A DNA stretch of 64,000 nucleotides from Micromonospora cabrerizensis (GCF_022230955.1 NZ_JAKKFI010000103.1:37914-101913), one strand, 5' to 3'. Counted from the first letter of the stretch, positions 14,524-23,975 are shown. The notes: generated by a model not told the origin, from the letters alone. Numbers and translations: made by a program.

Positions 14524-14859
14524 ATGAGAGCCCTGCATCATCCCGATCTCGCCTCGGTCGACCTCGCCACCGTGCTCGGCGCCCTCGCCGACCCGGTGCG
14601 CCTGAGTGTCGTCCGACAGTTGGCCCAGGCCGGCGGGGTCGTCTGCGGTAAATTCGACGCGTTGTCCGAAGTGAGCATGTCCACGCTGTCGCATCACCTG
14701 AAGGTGCTACGGGCAGCCGGCGTCCTCCGTGTCACGCCCAACGGCAGCTTCCGCCGACACGAACTGCGTGCGGACGAGATCAACGACCGGTTTCCCGGGC
14801 TCCTTCCCGCGATCGTCGCCAACCTCGACCTGGCCGAACGAGTGGGAGTTCCCGCATGA
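14524..14859 (+). CDS. ArsR-family HTH transcriptional regulator
   Basis: About 111 residues of the winged-helix ArsR/SmtB type. L-G-A-L-A-D-P-V-R-L-S-V-V-R-Q-L is the classic opening. S-T-L-S-H-H-L-K-V-L-R is the recognition helix, followed by the wing (R-R-H-E-L). No clear metal-binding Cys set is seen, so it may respond to redox or an organic ligand. The start is placed at ATG 14524 because a -10-like TAGCAT lies 7 bp before it and no ribosome site exists; ATG 14515 is the alternative. Its stop overlaps the nitroreductase start. It probably represses this operon and the divergent ThuA gene. Confidence 0.85.
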   Translation: MRALHHPDLASVDLATVLGALADPVRLSVVRQLAQAGGVVCGKFDALSEVSMSTLSHHLKVLRAAGVLRVTPNGSFRRHELRADEINDRFPGLLPAIVANLDLAERVGVPA

Positions 14860-15548
14860 GCGACACCGCACCGGCCGGGCAGAGCGGGCCGCGCACACTG
14901 GGCCTGTCGGCCGACGAGGTCCTGAGCACGACCCGCGCCGTCCGCAAGCGTCTCGACCTGGGACGCCCGGTCCCCCGTGACGTGATCGAGGACTGCCTGC
15001 GCATCGCGCTCCAGGCACCCAGCGGCCGTAACCGGCAGCGCTGGGACTTCATCTTCGTCGAGGACCCACAGACCCGGGCCGCTGTCGCCCGGCTGTGGCG
15101 ACTCGGCCTGATGGCGCCCCCACCGGCGTCGGGCGCCACGGGGCCGGCCTTCAGTCGGATGAACTTCGCCTCCGAGCAGTGGGGCCGGATCGCCGGCAGC
15201 CTGCAACACCTGGCAGACCACCTGCACGAGGTCCCGTTGCTGCTCATCCCCTGCCTGCGGGTCGAGTCCCGCGCCGAGTTGAGCAGCGTGCGCGGGCAGG
15301 CCGGGGCCTGGGGTTCGGTCATCCCGGCGTTCTGGAGTTTCATGCTGGCCGCCCGGGAACGCGGGCTCGGCACCGCGTGGACCACGAGCCACCTCAGCTA
15401 CGAACGGGAGATGGCAGACCTGCTCGGCATCCCCTACGACACCGTCGTGCAGGTGGCGCTCACGCCCGTGGCGTACACCCTGGGCACCGACTTCAAGCCC
15501 GGCCCGCGGGCCGACGCGGACGGTTTCGCCCACTGGAACCGGTGGTAG
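14856..15548 (+). CDS. Nitroreductase-family FMN oxidoreductase
   Basis: 230 residues with the nitroreductase fold, an FMN homodimer using NAD(P)H. The conserved opening (T-R-A-V-R-K-R-L-D, then A-P-S-G-R-N-R-Q-R-W) binds FMN phosphate. A-W-G-S-V-I-P and R-G-L-G-T-A-W-T-T form the second flavin site, and L-L-G-I-P-Y-D-T-V-V-Q-V-A-L-T-P-V-A is the closing signature. Typical substrates are quinones and nitroaromatics, but the native one is unknown. ATGA overlap with the ArsR gene makes it the likely regulated target. A bidirectional terminator follows. Confidence 0.9.
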   Translation: MSDTAPAGQSGPRTLGLSADEVLSTTRAVRKRLDLGRPVPRDVIEDCLRIALQAPSGRNRQRWDFIFVEDPQTRAAVARLWRLGLMAPPPASGATGPAFSRMNFASEQWGRIAGSLQHLADHLHEVPLLLIPCLRVESRAELSSVRGQAGAWGSVIPAFWSFMLAARERGLGTAWTTSHLSYEREMADLLGIPYDTVVQVALTPVAYTLGTDFKPGPRADADGFAHWNRW

Positions 15549-15567
15549 CCGTAGCCGCCCTGCGACA

Positions 15568-15603
15568 GCGGCGGGCCACCCGGTGATCCGGGAAGCCCGC
15601 CGC
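15568..15603. terminator. Bidirectional terminator between nitroreductase and htpG
   Basis: GCGGCGGGC (15568-15576) pairs with GCCCGCCGC (15595-15603), with an inner CCCGG/CCGGG stem (15579-15592). It sits between two convergent genes. Confidence 0.75.
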
Positions 15604-15623
15604 CGTCGGAGGGGGTACGCCAG

Positions 15624-17540
15624 CTACAGGGTGCGCGCCAGCCGGTCGGCGAGCGTCCGGGTGAAGCGGGCCGGGTCGGTCAGCTCACCGCCCTCGGCGA
15701 GCACCGCCAGACCGTAGAGCAGCTCGGCGGTCTCGGTCAGCGCCGCCTGGTCGCCGCCCTGCTCGTGGGCCTTGCGCAGCCCGGACACCAGCGGGTGACC
15801 GGGGTTGATCTCCAGGATCCGCTTGGTCGGGGGCACCTCGTGCCCCATCGCCCGGTACATCTTCTCCAGGGTCGGGGTGAGGTCGTGGGCGTCGCCGACG
15901 ACGCAGGCCGGCGAGGTGGTCAGCCGTGACGACAGACGCACCTCCCGGACGCTGTCGGTCAGGGTGGTGCCCAGCCAGTCGAGCAGGGCGGCGAACTCCT
16001 GTCGCTGCTGCTCGCGCTCGGCCTCGGCCTGCTGCTTCTCCTCGTCGGTGTCCAGGTCGATCTCGCCCTTGGCGATGGAGCGCAGCGGCCGGCCGTCGTA
16101 CGCGCCGACCCGCTCGACCCACACCTCGTCGACCTGGTCGGTGAGCAGCAGCACCTCGTGGCCCTTGGCCCGGAACGCCTCCAGGTGCGGCGAGTTCTCG
16201 ATGGCGGCCCGGGACTCGCCGGTGGCGTACCAGATGTCGCTCTGGCCGTCCTTCATGCGTGCGACGTAGCCGGCCAGGTCGGTGGTCTCGGCCGGGTCGT
16301 GGGTGGAGGCGACCGACAGCAGGCCCAGCAGGGTGTCGCGGTTGTCGGTGTCGTCGATCAACCCTTCCTTGACCACCGCGCCGAACTCGGTCCAGAAGGT
16401 GCGGTACCGCTCGGCGTGGTTGGCCTTGAGGTCCTTGGCCGTGGCGAGGATCTTCTTCACCAGGCGACGGCGGACGATCTGGATCTGCCGGTCCTGCTGG
16501 AGGATCTCGCGGGAGATGTTCAGCGACAGGTCGTGCGCGTCGACCACGCCCTTGACGAAGCGCAGGTACGTCGGGACCAGCGCCTCGCAGTCGTCCATGA
16601 TGAAGACACGCTTGACGTAGAGCTGCACGCCCCGGCGGCCCTGCGGGGAGAACAGGTCGAGCGGGGCGTGGCTGGGCAGGAACAGCAGCGCCTCGTACTC
16701 GAAGGTGCCCTCGCCCTTCATGTGCACGACCTCGAGCGGGTCGGCCCAGTCGTGGCTGACGTGCTTGTAGAACTCGTTGTACTCGGCGGCGTCGACCTCG
16801 TCGCGGGGCCGCGCCCACAGCGCCTTCATCGAGTTGAGGGTCTGCACCTCGCTGGTGGCGGCCTCACCGTCGGCGCCCGGCCGCTCGACGCTCATCCGGA
16901 TCGGCCAGGCGATGAAGTCGGAGTATCGCTTGACGATCTCCCGGACGGTCCACTCGGCGGTGTAGTCGTGCAGGTTGTCCTCGGTGTCGACCGGTTTGAG
17001 GTGCAGGGTCACCGTGGTCCCCTGCGGCGCCTCGTCGACGGACTCGATCGAGTAGGTGCCCTCGCCGGTGGACTCCCAGCGGGTGCCGCCGGTCTCGCCG
17101 GCCTTGCGGGTCAGCAGGGTGACCCGGTCGGCGACCATGAACGCGGCGTAGAAGCCGACGCCGAACTGGCCGATCAGATCCTGCGAGGCGTGGGCGTCGG
17201 CGGATTCGCGCAGCTTGCGCAGCAGCTCGGCGGTGCCCGACTTGGCGATGGTGCCGATCAGCTGGACGACCTCGTCACGGGTCATCCCGATGCCGTTGTC
17301 CCGCACGGTGAGGGTGCGGGCGTCCCGGTCGATCTCGAGGGTGACGTGCAGGTCGTCGGTGTCGGCGACGAGGTCCTTGTCGACCAGCGTGGCCAGTCGC
17401 AGCTTGTCCAGTGCGTCGGACGCGTTCGAGATGAGTTCCCGTAGGAAGACGTCCTTGTTCGAATAGATCGAGTGGACCACCAACTGGAGGAGCTGACGCG
17501 CCTCGGCCTGGAACTCCAACGTTTCGGCCTGGTTGCTCAC
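15624..17540 (-). CDS. htpG: Molecular chaperone HtpG (Hsp90)
   Basis: 638 residues, the normal length for bacterial Hsp90. The GHKL ATPase domain has Y-S-N-K-D-V-F-L-R-E-L-I-S-N-A-S-D-A, D-N-G-I-G-M and G-Q-F-G-V-G-F-Y. The middle domain holds the catalytic Arg loop near S-L-N-I-S-R-E-I-L-Q, and the C-terminal dimerisation domain follows. It folds client proteins in the cytoplasm in an ATP cycle. I place the start at GTG 17540 (V-S-N-Q-A-E-T-L-E-F), preceded by GGGAG; ATG 17552 would add four residues. No heat-shock operator (CIRCE or HAIR) was evident in the upstream 150 bp. Confidence 0.95.
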   Translation of the reverse strand: MSNQAETLEFQAEARQLLQLVVHSIYSNKDVFLRELISNASDALDKLRLATLVDKDLVADTDDLHVTLEIDRDARTLTVRDNGIGMTRDEVVQLIGTIAKSGTAELLRKLRESADAHASQDLIGQFGVGFYAAFMVADRVTLLTRKAGETGGTRWESTGEGTYSIESVDEAPQGTTVTLHLKPVDTEDNLHDYTAEWTVREIVKRYSDFIAWPIRMSVERPGADGEAATSEVQTLNSMKALWARPRDEVDAAEYNEFYKHVSHDWADPLEVVHMKGEGTFEYEALLFLPSHAPLDLFSPQGRRGVQLYVKRVFIMDDCEALVPTYLRFVKGVVDAHDLSLNISREILQQDRQIQIVRRRLVKKILATAKDLKANHAERYRTFWTEFGAVVKEGLIDDTDNRDTLLGLLSVASTHDPAETTDLAGYVARMKDGQSDIWYATGESRAAIENSPHLEAFRAKGHEVLLLTDQVDEVWVERVGAYDGRPLRSIAKGEIDLDTDEEKQQAEAEREQQRQEFAALLDWLGTTLTDSVREVRLSSRLTTSPACVVGDAHDLTPTLEKMYRAMGHEVPPTKRILEINPGHPLVSGLRKAHEQGGDQAALTETAELLYGLAVLAEGGELTDPARFTRTLADRLARTL

Positions 17541-17658
17541 ACCGTCTCCCATCTCGGCTCGTGCGGAGGTTCGCGGAAAGGATACGAGCCGTCACCGGCC
17601 GGGTTGTGGCCGCCTCGGGGTCGCATTCCCGATTCAGGGGGTGGCCCTCGTGACGTAG

Positions 17659-17682
17659 CTGACTTTGGTAAACGCAAGTCAG
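17659..17682 (+). promoter_or_regulatory. Palindromic operator candidate upstream of the SDR gene
   Basis: CTGACTT (17659-17665) and AAGTCAG (17676-17682) form a perfect 7-bp inverted repeat with a 10-bp spacer, 20 bp before the SDR start. The AT-rich centre and spacing suit a dimeric regulator site. No regulator gene is adjacent, so the binder is unknown. Confidence 0.5.
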
Positions 17683-17701
17683 GTCGGATAGCGTGACGGC
17701 C

Positions 17702-18400
17702 ATGAAGATCGCAGGAACCACCGCCCTCGTCACCGGCGCCAACCGCGGCCTCGGCCGACACCTGGCCGCCGAACTCCTCGCCCGGGGCGCCACCGTCTAC
17801 GCCGGCGCCCGCAACCCCGACAGCGTCGACCTGCCCGGCGTGACGCCGGTACGCCTCGACATCACCGACCCCGCCTCGGTGGCCGCCGCCGCCACGCTGG
17901 CCGGGAACGTGAACCTGCTGATCAACAACGCCGGCATCGACACCCGCACCGATCTGCTCGACGGCGACCTGGACCTCGTCCGGCTGGAGCTGGAGACGCA
18001 CTACATCGGCACCCTGTCGACGGTCCGGGCGTTCGCGCCGGTCATCGCCGGCAACGGCGGCGGAACGATCCTCAACGTGCTCTCCGTGCTGTCCTGGTTC
18101 GGTGCCCCGATCCACGGGGCCTACAGCGCCGCCAAGTCGGCCGAGTGGTCGATGACCAACGTGCTGCGCGTCCAGCTCGCCGAGCGGGGCGTCCGGGTCG
18201 CCGGCCTGCACGTCGGCTACCTGGACACCGACATGGCCGCCGACGTCACCGGCCCGAAACTGGACCCGGCGACGATCGCCCGGATCGCTGTGGACGGCAT
18301 CGAGGCCGACGCGTACGAGATCCTCGCCGACGACCTCAGCCGCCAGGTGCAGGCCGGGCTGGCCGGCGGTGTCGCCGCGCTCTACCCGCAGCTTCCCTGA
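17702..18400 (+). CDS. SDR-family NAD(P)-dependent oxidoreductase
   Basis: 232 residues, a classical short-chain dehydrogenase. V-T-G-A-N-R-G-L-G is the cofactor loop (residues 10-18), L-D-I-T-D the adenine site, N-N-A-G (about 78-81) the structural motif, and S-V-L-S with Y-S-A-A-K (about 140-146) the catalytic Ser-Tyr-Lys. An Arg after the G-A-N loop suggests NADP preference. Substrate unknown. The gene is monocistronic with a palindrome in its promoter and a perfect hairpin after the stop. Confidence 0.9.
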   Translation: MKIAGTTALVTGANRGLGRHLAAELLARGATVYAGARNPDSVDLPGVTPVRLDITDPASVAAAATLAGNVNLLINNAGIDTRTDLLDGDLDLVRLELETHYIGTLSTVRAFAPVIAGNGGGTILNVLSVLSWFGAPIHGAYSAAKSAEWSMTNVLRVQLAERGVRVAGLHVGYLDTDMAADVTGPKLDPATIARIAVDGIEADAYEILADDLSRQVQAGLAGGVAALYPQLP

Positions 18401-18412
18401 CCCGCGACGCGA

Positions 18413-18445
18413 CGAGCCGCCGCCGGGAACCCCGGCGGCGGCTCG
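18413..18445. terminator. Perfect 15-bp terminator hairpin
   Basis: CGAGCCGCCGCCGGG (18413-18427) and CCCGGCGGCGGCTCG (18431-18445) with an AAC loop, then CCCCTT. It separates the convergent SDR and M28 peptidase genes. Confidence 0.85.
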
Positions 18446-18462
18446 CCCCTTCGGGTACGCGG

Positions 18463-20220
18463 TCAGCTCGCCTGCAACGTCACGTCGTCGATCACGAAGC
18501 TGGTCTGCAACGACGAGTCCTCGGTGCCGGTGAACGTGAGCGTCACCGTCTGCCCGGCGTACGCGGCAACGTTGAGCGTGCGCTGGACGTAGCTGGTGGA
18601 GGCGTTGAGGTTCGAGTACGTCGCCAGCGTGGTCGAGCCCATCCGCACGGTCAGCCTGTCGTACGCCGTGGACGTGGTCGTCTCGGCGGTGTCGATGCGC
18701 GTCCAGAACGACAGCGTGTAGCTGGCGCAGCCGGCCGGCACTGTCACCGACTGGGACAGGGTCTCGGTGCGGGTGCTGCCGTACCCGTTGAGCCACGCCT
18801 TGTACGACCCGGTTCGGGCCGGCTTGCTGCTGGCGTTGGTGATCACGCCGGAGGACGCCGTCCACACCGTGGCGCCGCTCTCGAAGCCGCCGTTTCCGAT
18901 CACCTGGGTGGCCGCGCAGCCGCCGGTGCCGGTCACCGTGAGAGTGAGGGTGGCGCTGCGGGTGACCGAGCCGGTGCCGGTGACCGTCACCGTGAAGGTG
19001 CCGGTCGCGGCGCTTGACGACGCGGTCAGGGTCATCGTCGACGAGCTGCCGGAGGTCACCGCGGACGGGCTGAACGAGACGCTCACCCCGCTGGGCGCGC
19101 CGGAGGCGGAGAGGCTGACCGACTGCGCCGAGCCGGCCGTGGTGGCGGTGGCTACCGTCGCGGTGGTGCTGGCGCCCCGCGCGACGGTGCGCGTCGTGGG
19201 GCTGACCGCGACCGAGAAGTCGTTGGTGGGGGTGCCGCCGCCCACGGCGAGTTGCCACAGCGCGTACGCGACACCGTCGGCCGCCCGGTTCAGCACGGTG
19301 GCGCTGACGTTGGCGGTGGTGTCGCAGGCGCGGTGGTAACACGGGTCGTACGCGGAGTTGGCCGTGCCGCCCCACTTGGCCGCCTGGGAGCTGGTCTTGC
19401 GGGCGCTCGCGCCGGCGGCGTACCCCGAGGTGGGGATGCCGGCCTGCTGGAAGTAGTAGTCGTCGGAGCGGCCCTGACCCTCGACGTTCTCCTCCGGCTG
19501 GAGGCCCAACGAGTCCCAGTACGCCTTCAGCGGCGCCGCCGTGGTCGAGGTCACCCGGTTGATGAAGTAGCCGCCGTTGACCGAGCCGACCATGTCGAAG
19601 TTGTAGTAACCCTTGATGTAGCCGCGCTGGGTGGCGTTGAGCGAGTTGACGTAGAACCGGGAGCCGTTGAGCCCCTGCTCCTCGTCGGTCCACCAGGCGA
19701 ACCGGACCTTCTTCGTCATGGTCGGGCTCTGCGCGGCCAGAGCCAGCGCGTTCTCCAGCAGGGTCGCCGAGCCGGTGGCGTTGTCGTTGATGCCGGGGCC
19801 GGCCGAGACGCCGTCGAGGTGGGCGCCGAACATGACCACCTGGTCGGTCGGGCCGCCCGGCCACTCGGCGATCAGGTTGTTCGAGGGGTACGTGCAGCTG
19901 GAGCAGTACTGCTCACTGACGGTGTAGCCGGCCGACTGGAGCCTGGTCTTGACGTACGTCAGCGAGGCGGTGTAGCCGGCCGAGCCGGCCCTGCGGTTGC
20001 CGCCGTTGCTGGTGGCGATGCTGTTGAACTGGGTGAGGTGGGCCTGGATGTTGCTGACGGAGATGTCCGGTGCTGCCAACGCGGCGGCGGTCGCGGCGAT
20101 CGGCCGGGCCTCCGTCGTCGTGGTCCTCGGTGACGCGGCTACCGGCTGGGCGGCCAGCGTCACCGTCATCCCGGCGAACACGGCAAGCGCGATTCCCGCG
20201 CTCAGCGTTCTGCCTCTCAT
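18463..20220 (-). CDS. Secreted M28 zinc aminopeptidase with C-terminal Ig-like and jelly-roll-like modules
   Basis: 585 residues. A Sec signal (1-30) precedes an M28A peptidase domain (about 50-320), related to Streptomyces griseus aminopeptidase. The two-zinc site is visible: H134 (G-A-H-L-D-G), D146 (N-D-N-A-T-G), E180/E181 (T-D-E-E-Q-G), D209 (N-F-D-M-V-G) and H296 (C-Y-H-R-A-C-D). A Ser/Thr-rich beta-sandwich (about 335-420) and a 150-residue C-terminal module with N-G-G-F-E-S-G follow, likely substrate- or wall-binding. ATG 20220 has GAGGAG upstream. It releases N-terminal amino acids from peptides outside the cell. Confidence 0.88.
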   Translation of the reverse strand: MRGRTLSAGIALAVFAGMTVTLAAQPVAASPRTTTTEARPIAATAAALAAPDISVSNIQAHLTQFNSIATSNGGNRRAGSAGYTASLTYVKTRLQSAGYTVSEQYCSSCTYPSNNLIAEWPGGPTDQVVMFGAHLDGVSAGPGINDNATGSATLLENALALAAQSPTMTKKVRFAWWTDEEQGLNGSRFYVNSLNATQRGYIKGYYNFDMVGSVNGGYFINRVTSTTAAPLKAYWDSLGLQPEENVEGQGRSDDYYFQQAGIPTSGYAAGASARKTSSQAAKWGGTANSAYDPCYHRACDTTANVSATVLNRAADGVAYALWQLAVGGGTPTNDFSVAVSPTTRTVARGASTTATVATATTAGSAQSVSLSASGAPSGVSVSFSPSAVTSGSSSTMTLTASSSAATGTFTVTVTGTGSVTRSATLTLTVTGTGGCAATQVIGNGGFESGATVWTASSGVITNASSKPARTGSYKAWLNGYGSTRTETLSQSVTVPAGCASYTLSFWTRIDTAETTTSTAYDRLTVRMGSTTLATYSNLNASTSYVQRTLNVAAYAGQTVTLTFTGTEDSSLQTSFVIDDVTLQAS

Positions 20221-20347
20221 GGGGGCTCCTCGGGGTTGGAGAGATACCCGAGACACTTACAGATGTCGATCCGTTGAGCATCGGTCGTTCGTCCCGAACC
20301 GCCGCCGCTTCGACGGTGGGTACCGGCGTCGGCACAGGTGAGTAGAG

Positions 20348-23197
20348 ATGCCAGGATGGGTAGGTAACGCAGCAGGGGTCGTCGGGCCCGGAACGGGGGC
20401 TAGCGATGGGGCCGGGTCGAGCGTGACACGACCCAGCATCGACCTGTTCAGCGGCGGCGGTGACACCGGTCGGCTGATGGCGGAGCTGGACTGGGCCCAC
20501 ACGCCACTCGGCCCGGTCAGCGGATGGCCACAGAGTTTGCGCGCCGCGGTCCGGCTCGTGCTCTCCTCCCGCTATCCCATGCTGCTGCTCTGGGGGGACG
20601 ACCTCTCCCAGCTCTACAACGACGCGTACTCCACGCTGATCGGCGACAAGCACCCCGCCGCGCTCGGCAACGACGTGCGGGTGACCCTGGCCGAGGGCTG
20701 GGACGTGCTCGCCCCGCTGATCGAGCAGGCCATGGCCACCGGGGTCGCCAGCTGGGTCCCCGCGCTGCAACTGCTGCTGGAGCGGGCCGGCTACCGCGAG
20801 GAGGCGTACTTCAGCGTCTCGCACGCGCCCGCCCGCGACGACGACGGCCGCACCGTCGGCGTCTTCACCGTGTGCAGCGAGGTCACCGAGCAGGTGGTCG
20901 GCGAACGCCGGCTGCGCCTGCTGCGCGACCTGTCCGTTCTGGGCGACGGGCGCACCGTCGACGTGGACGCCACCGCCGCCCGACTGATCGGCACGATCGA
21001 CAGCCACCCACTGGACGTGCCGTTCGCCGCCATCTACCTGCGCGACGGCGCGGTGCTGCGGCGGCTCGCCTGCACCGGCGGCGACCAGGGGCACGAGGGG
21101 GCGCTACCGGACACCGTCGAGCTGGCCGACCCCGGCCCGGTCGCGTACGCGTGGGGGCTGCCGGACGCCGCCGAGGGCCGCCCGACCCCGGTGAGCGACG
21201 TCGCCGCCCGGTTGCCACTGCCCGCCGGCCCGTGGGGCGACCTGGTCCACACCGCGCTGGCGCTGCCACTCCCCTCCGGCGACGAGGACCAGCCGCTCGG
21301 TGTCCTGCTGGCGGGGGTCAGCCCCAGCCGAGGGCTCGACGAGGCGTACCGGTCCTTCGACCAGTTGCTGGCGCAGCAGATCTCCGTGGCGCTGCGCAAC
21401 GCCCAGGAGCACGAGGAGGAGCGGCGCCGGGTCGAGGCGCTGGCCGAACTGGACCGGGTCAAGACCGACTTCTTCGCCAACGTCAGCCACGAGTTCCGTA
21501 CCCCGTTGACCCTCATGCTCGGCCCGCTGGCCGACGCCCTCAGCGACGCGACCGCGCCCCTGGCCCCCGTGCAGCGGGAGCGGGCGGAGACCGCGTGGCG
21601 CAACGCCACCCGGCTGTTGACGCTGGTCAACAGCCTGCTCACCTTCAGCAGTCTGGAGGCCGGGCGGGCGCGCAGCGACGCCCGCGCGGTCGACCTGTCC
21701 GCGCTCACCGCCGAGCTGGCCGGTGTGTTCCGGGCCGCCGTCGAGCGGGCCGGGCTGACCCTGGAGGTGGCCTGCCCACCGCTGCCACGGCCGGTGACCA
21801 TCGACCCGGTCAACTGGGAGCGCATCGTCACCAACCTGCTCTCCAACGCCCTGAAGTACACGTTCATCGGTCGGATCCGGGTCACCCTGGACGCCGACGA
21901 CGAGGAGGTACGCCTCACCGTCGCGGACACCGGCATCGGCATCGCCGACCAGGACCTGCCGAAACTCTTCGAACGCTTCCACCGGGTACGGGGCGCCCGC
22001 TCACGCAGCCACGAGGGCACCGGCATCGGCCTGGCCCTGGTGCACGAGCTGGCCCGGCTGGAGGGCGGCGAGGTCCGGGTGGCCAGCCGGGTGGGCGAAG
22101 GCACCACCTTCACCGTGGCGCTTCCCTGGTCGGCGGCGCGCCGCACGGCGCTGACCGGCCCGCCGGTGGACGGGCGGGGCGACGCCGCCCGCGCCGCTGC
22201 CGAGGAGGCGATGGGTTGGCTCGCCGAACCGGACAGCAGCGTGACGGAGCCCGACCGTACGAGCGGCCCGCCGGTGGACGAGCTGGCCGGGTCCCGGATC
22301 CTGGTCGCCGACGACAACAGCGACATGCGGGCGTACCTCAGCCGGCTGCTCACCGGGCAGGGCTGGCGGGTGCGGACCGTCACCGACGGCCGGCAAGCCC
22401 TCGACGAGATCGGCCGCGAGCGGCCCGACCTGCTCCTCACCGACGTGATGATGCCGGTGCTGGACGGCTTCGACCTGCTGCGCCGGCTTCGCGCGGATCC
22501 GGCGACCCGGGCGCTGCCGGTGCTGGTGCTCTCCGCCCGTGCCGGCGGTGAGGCCAGCGTGGAGGGCCTGAGCCTGGGCGCCGACGACTACCTGGTGAAG
22601 CCGTTCGCCGCGGCCGAGCTGATCGCCCGGATCCGGGCCGCCATCCGGCGGGCCCGCGTCCGCACCGCCGCCAGCCCGGCGACGGTCGACGCCGCACCGG
22701 CGACGACGCGACCGGCCGCGGTCACCGACGCCGCGCCGGCCCCGGCGGTCGAACCCGTCGGCGACGTTCCGGTGGTTGCGCAGGCTCCGGCCGACCGGCA
22801 CAGGCTGGGCGACGTCCTGGACGTCGGGTGGGCGTACCCGTCCGTGCCCACCTCGGCCGCGGTCATGCGTCGGGACGTCCGGCGGGCGCTGGGCGACCTC
22901 GACGTCGACCCGGACGTGCTGGAGGATCTGCTGCTCGCCGCGTCCGAGGCGATGAACAACGCCGTCGAGCACGCGCAGCGGCCCAGCCGCCCGGAGGTGC
23001 GGGTGCGGGTCCAGGTCGGTGTCGACCTGGTCCGGATCTCGGTGCGGGACTTCGGCACCTGGCGGGACCGGCGACCCGCCATGGACCGGGGGCGCGGCGC
23101 GCTGCTGATGAACGCGTACGGCGACGTGCGGCTGGTCTCCACCGTCGAGGGGACGACGGTGACCATCGAGCGCCGGTTGGCCGCCGACCCCGCCTGA
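20348..23197 (+). CDS. Hybrid sensor histidine kinase: PAS-GAF-HisKA-HATPase-receiver-RsbW-like ATPase
   Basis: 949 residues, soluble. In order: a PAS-like domain (about 45-190), a GAF domain (about 195-360), HisKA with H381 (S-H-E-F-R-T-P) and HATPase_c with N-x-x-S-N-A-L-K-Y (about 495) and D-T-G-I-G-I. Then come a receiver (about 645-765) with D699 (L-T-D-V-M-M-P) and the K of L-V-K-P-F, and a second, RsbW-type ATPase (about 825-945, E-A-M-N-N-A-V-E-H). RsbW-type domains usually bind sigma factors or anti-sigma antagonists, so the phosphorelay may feed a partner switch. The GTG at 20423 is an alternative start. It is divergent from the M28 gene. Confidence 0.88.
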   Translation: MPGWVGNAAGVVGPGTGASDGAGSSVTRPSIDLFSGGGDTGRLMAELDWAHTPLGPVSGWPQSLRAAVRLVLSSRYPMLLLWGDDLSQLYNDAYSTLIGDKHPAALGNDVRVTLAEGWDVLAPLIEQAMATGVASWVPALQLLLERAGYREEAYFSVSHAPARDDDGRTVGVFTVCSEVTEQVVGERRLRLLRDLSVLGDGRTVDVDATAARLIGTIDSHPLDVPFAAIYLRDGAVLRRLACTGGDQGHEGALPDTVELADPGPVAYAWGLPDAAEGRPTPVSDVAARLPLPAGPWGDLVHTALALPLPSGDEDQPLGVLLAGVSPSRGLDEAYRSFDQLLAQQISVALRNAQEHEEERRRVEALAELDRVKTDFFANVSHEFRTPLTLMLGPLADALSDATAPLAPVQRERAETAWRNATRLLTLVNSLLTFSSLEAGRARSDARAVDLSALTAELAGVFRAAVERAGLTLEVACPPLPRPVTIDPVNWERIVTNLLSNALKYTFIGRIRVTLDADDEEVRLTVADTGIGIADQDLPKLFERFHRVRGARSRSHEGTGIGLALVHELARLEGGEVRVASRVGEGTTFTVALPWSAARRTALTGPPVDGRGDAARAAAEEAMGWLAEPDSSVTEPDRTSGPPVDELAGSRILVADDNSDMRAYLSRLLTGQGWRVRTVTDGRQALDEIGRERPDLLLTDVMMPVLDGFDLLRRLRADPATRALPVLVLSARAGGEASVEGLSLGADDYLVKPFAAAELIARIRAAIRRARVRTAASPATVDAAPATTRPAAVTDAAPAPAVEPVGDVPVVAQAPADRHRLGDVLDVGWAYPSVPTSAAVMRRDVRRALGDLDVDPDVLEDLLLAASEAMNNAVEHAQRPSRPEVRVRVQVGVDLVRISVRDFGTWRDRRPAMDRGRGALLMNAYGDVRLVSTVEGTTVTIERRLAADPA

Positions 23198-23216
23198 GTG
23201 ACCGGCCGGCAGCGCG

Positions 23217-23975
23217 TCAGAGCCGGCGGCCGCTGGCGTCGCGGGCGATGATGCCGTCGAGCCGCTCCCCCGGGGTCAGCTCGACCGGGTCGAACCAGAA
23301 GATCAGCACCTGCTTGTCCATGCTCCACCGGGCCAGTCGGGCGTCGACCTGCCGACCACCGACCGTGCCGACGATGCGGTGGGCGGGGCCGACGAAATAG
23401 CCGAAGGTGGGCACCGGCACGGTCGACGAGCCCTCGTCGTACCCGATCTGATGGAACCCGGGGCTGCGGTCGGCCCCGTCGACGTCGTTGACCAGGAGGT
23501 CCGTGGTCAGCATGCCGTTGGCGGCGCGGCGACCGGCGGCCAGCCCGATGGAGACCTTCGGCTCGCCGGGCACCGACACCCCGACGAAGTAGTAGACCCG
23601 CTGGTCAGCACCGTGTCGCACCCCGCTGTCGATCAGCTGGCCCAGGGGCTTGGGGGGCGGCACGTCGCGGGCCACCGTCGGCGGTGGAGTGGGCTCCGAC
23701 GAGGTCGACGCCGTCGGCGAGACGCCGGCCGGTGGCGGAGCGACCGCGACCGGTGGCGGACGCTCGGGCGTCGGCGGGTCACCCGGCAGGGCGCCGACCG
23801 CCACCACGACGACAACGGCGGCCACGCCGGCCGCGAGCGTCGCCGCCCCGGCACCGGCAACCCGCCGACGGGTCCGCAACCGCCGCCCCTCGCGCATCAC
23901 CACGGCCAGATCGAGCGATGCGTCGGGGCGCTCGGTGTCCCGCATGGCCTGGCGGAGCCGTTCCAGCTCGCTCAT
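23217..23975 (-). CDS. Single-pass membrane protein, putative anti-sigma factor partner of the SigE-family sigma factor
   Basis: 252 residues. A short basic cytoplasmic segment (1-37; E-L-E-R-L-R-Q-A-M-R) precedes one membrane helix (about 38-62). A Pro/Thr-rich stalk (65-110) and an extracellular domain of about 140 residues follow. The extracellular part is not recognised. Its start overlaps the sigma-factor stop by 4 bp (ATGA). That pairing, with the N-in/C-out single-pass layout, is typical of membrane anti-sigma factors of SigE-family ECFs, but no HCC zinc motif is present, so the role is inferred from context. Confidence 0.65.
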   Translation of the reverse strand: MSELERLRQAMRDTERPDASLDLAVVMREGRRLRTRRRVAGAGAATLAAGVAAVVVVVAVGALPGDPPTPERPPPVAVAPPPAGVSPTASTSSEPTPPPTVARDVPPPKPLGQLIDSGVRHGADQRVYYFVGVSVPGEPKVSIGLAAGRRAANGMLTTDLLVNDVDGADRSPGFHQIGYDEGSSTVPVPTFGYFVGPAHRIVGTVGGRQVDARLARWSMDKQVLIFWFDPVELTPGERLDGIIARDASGRRL

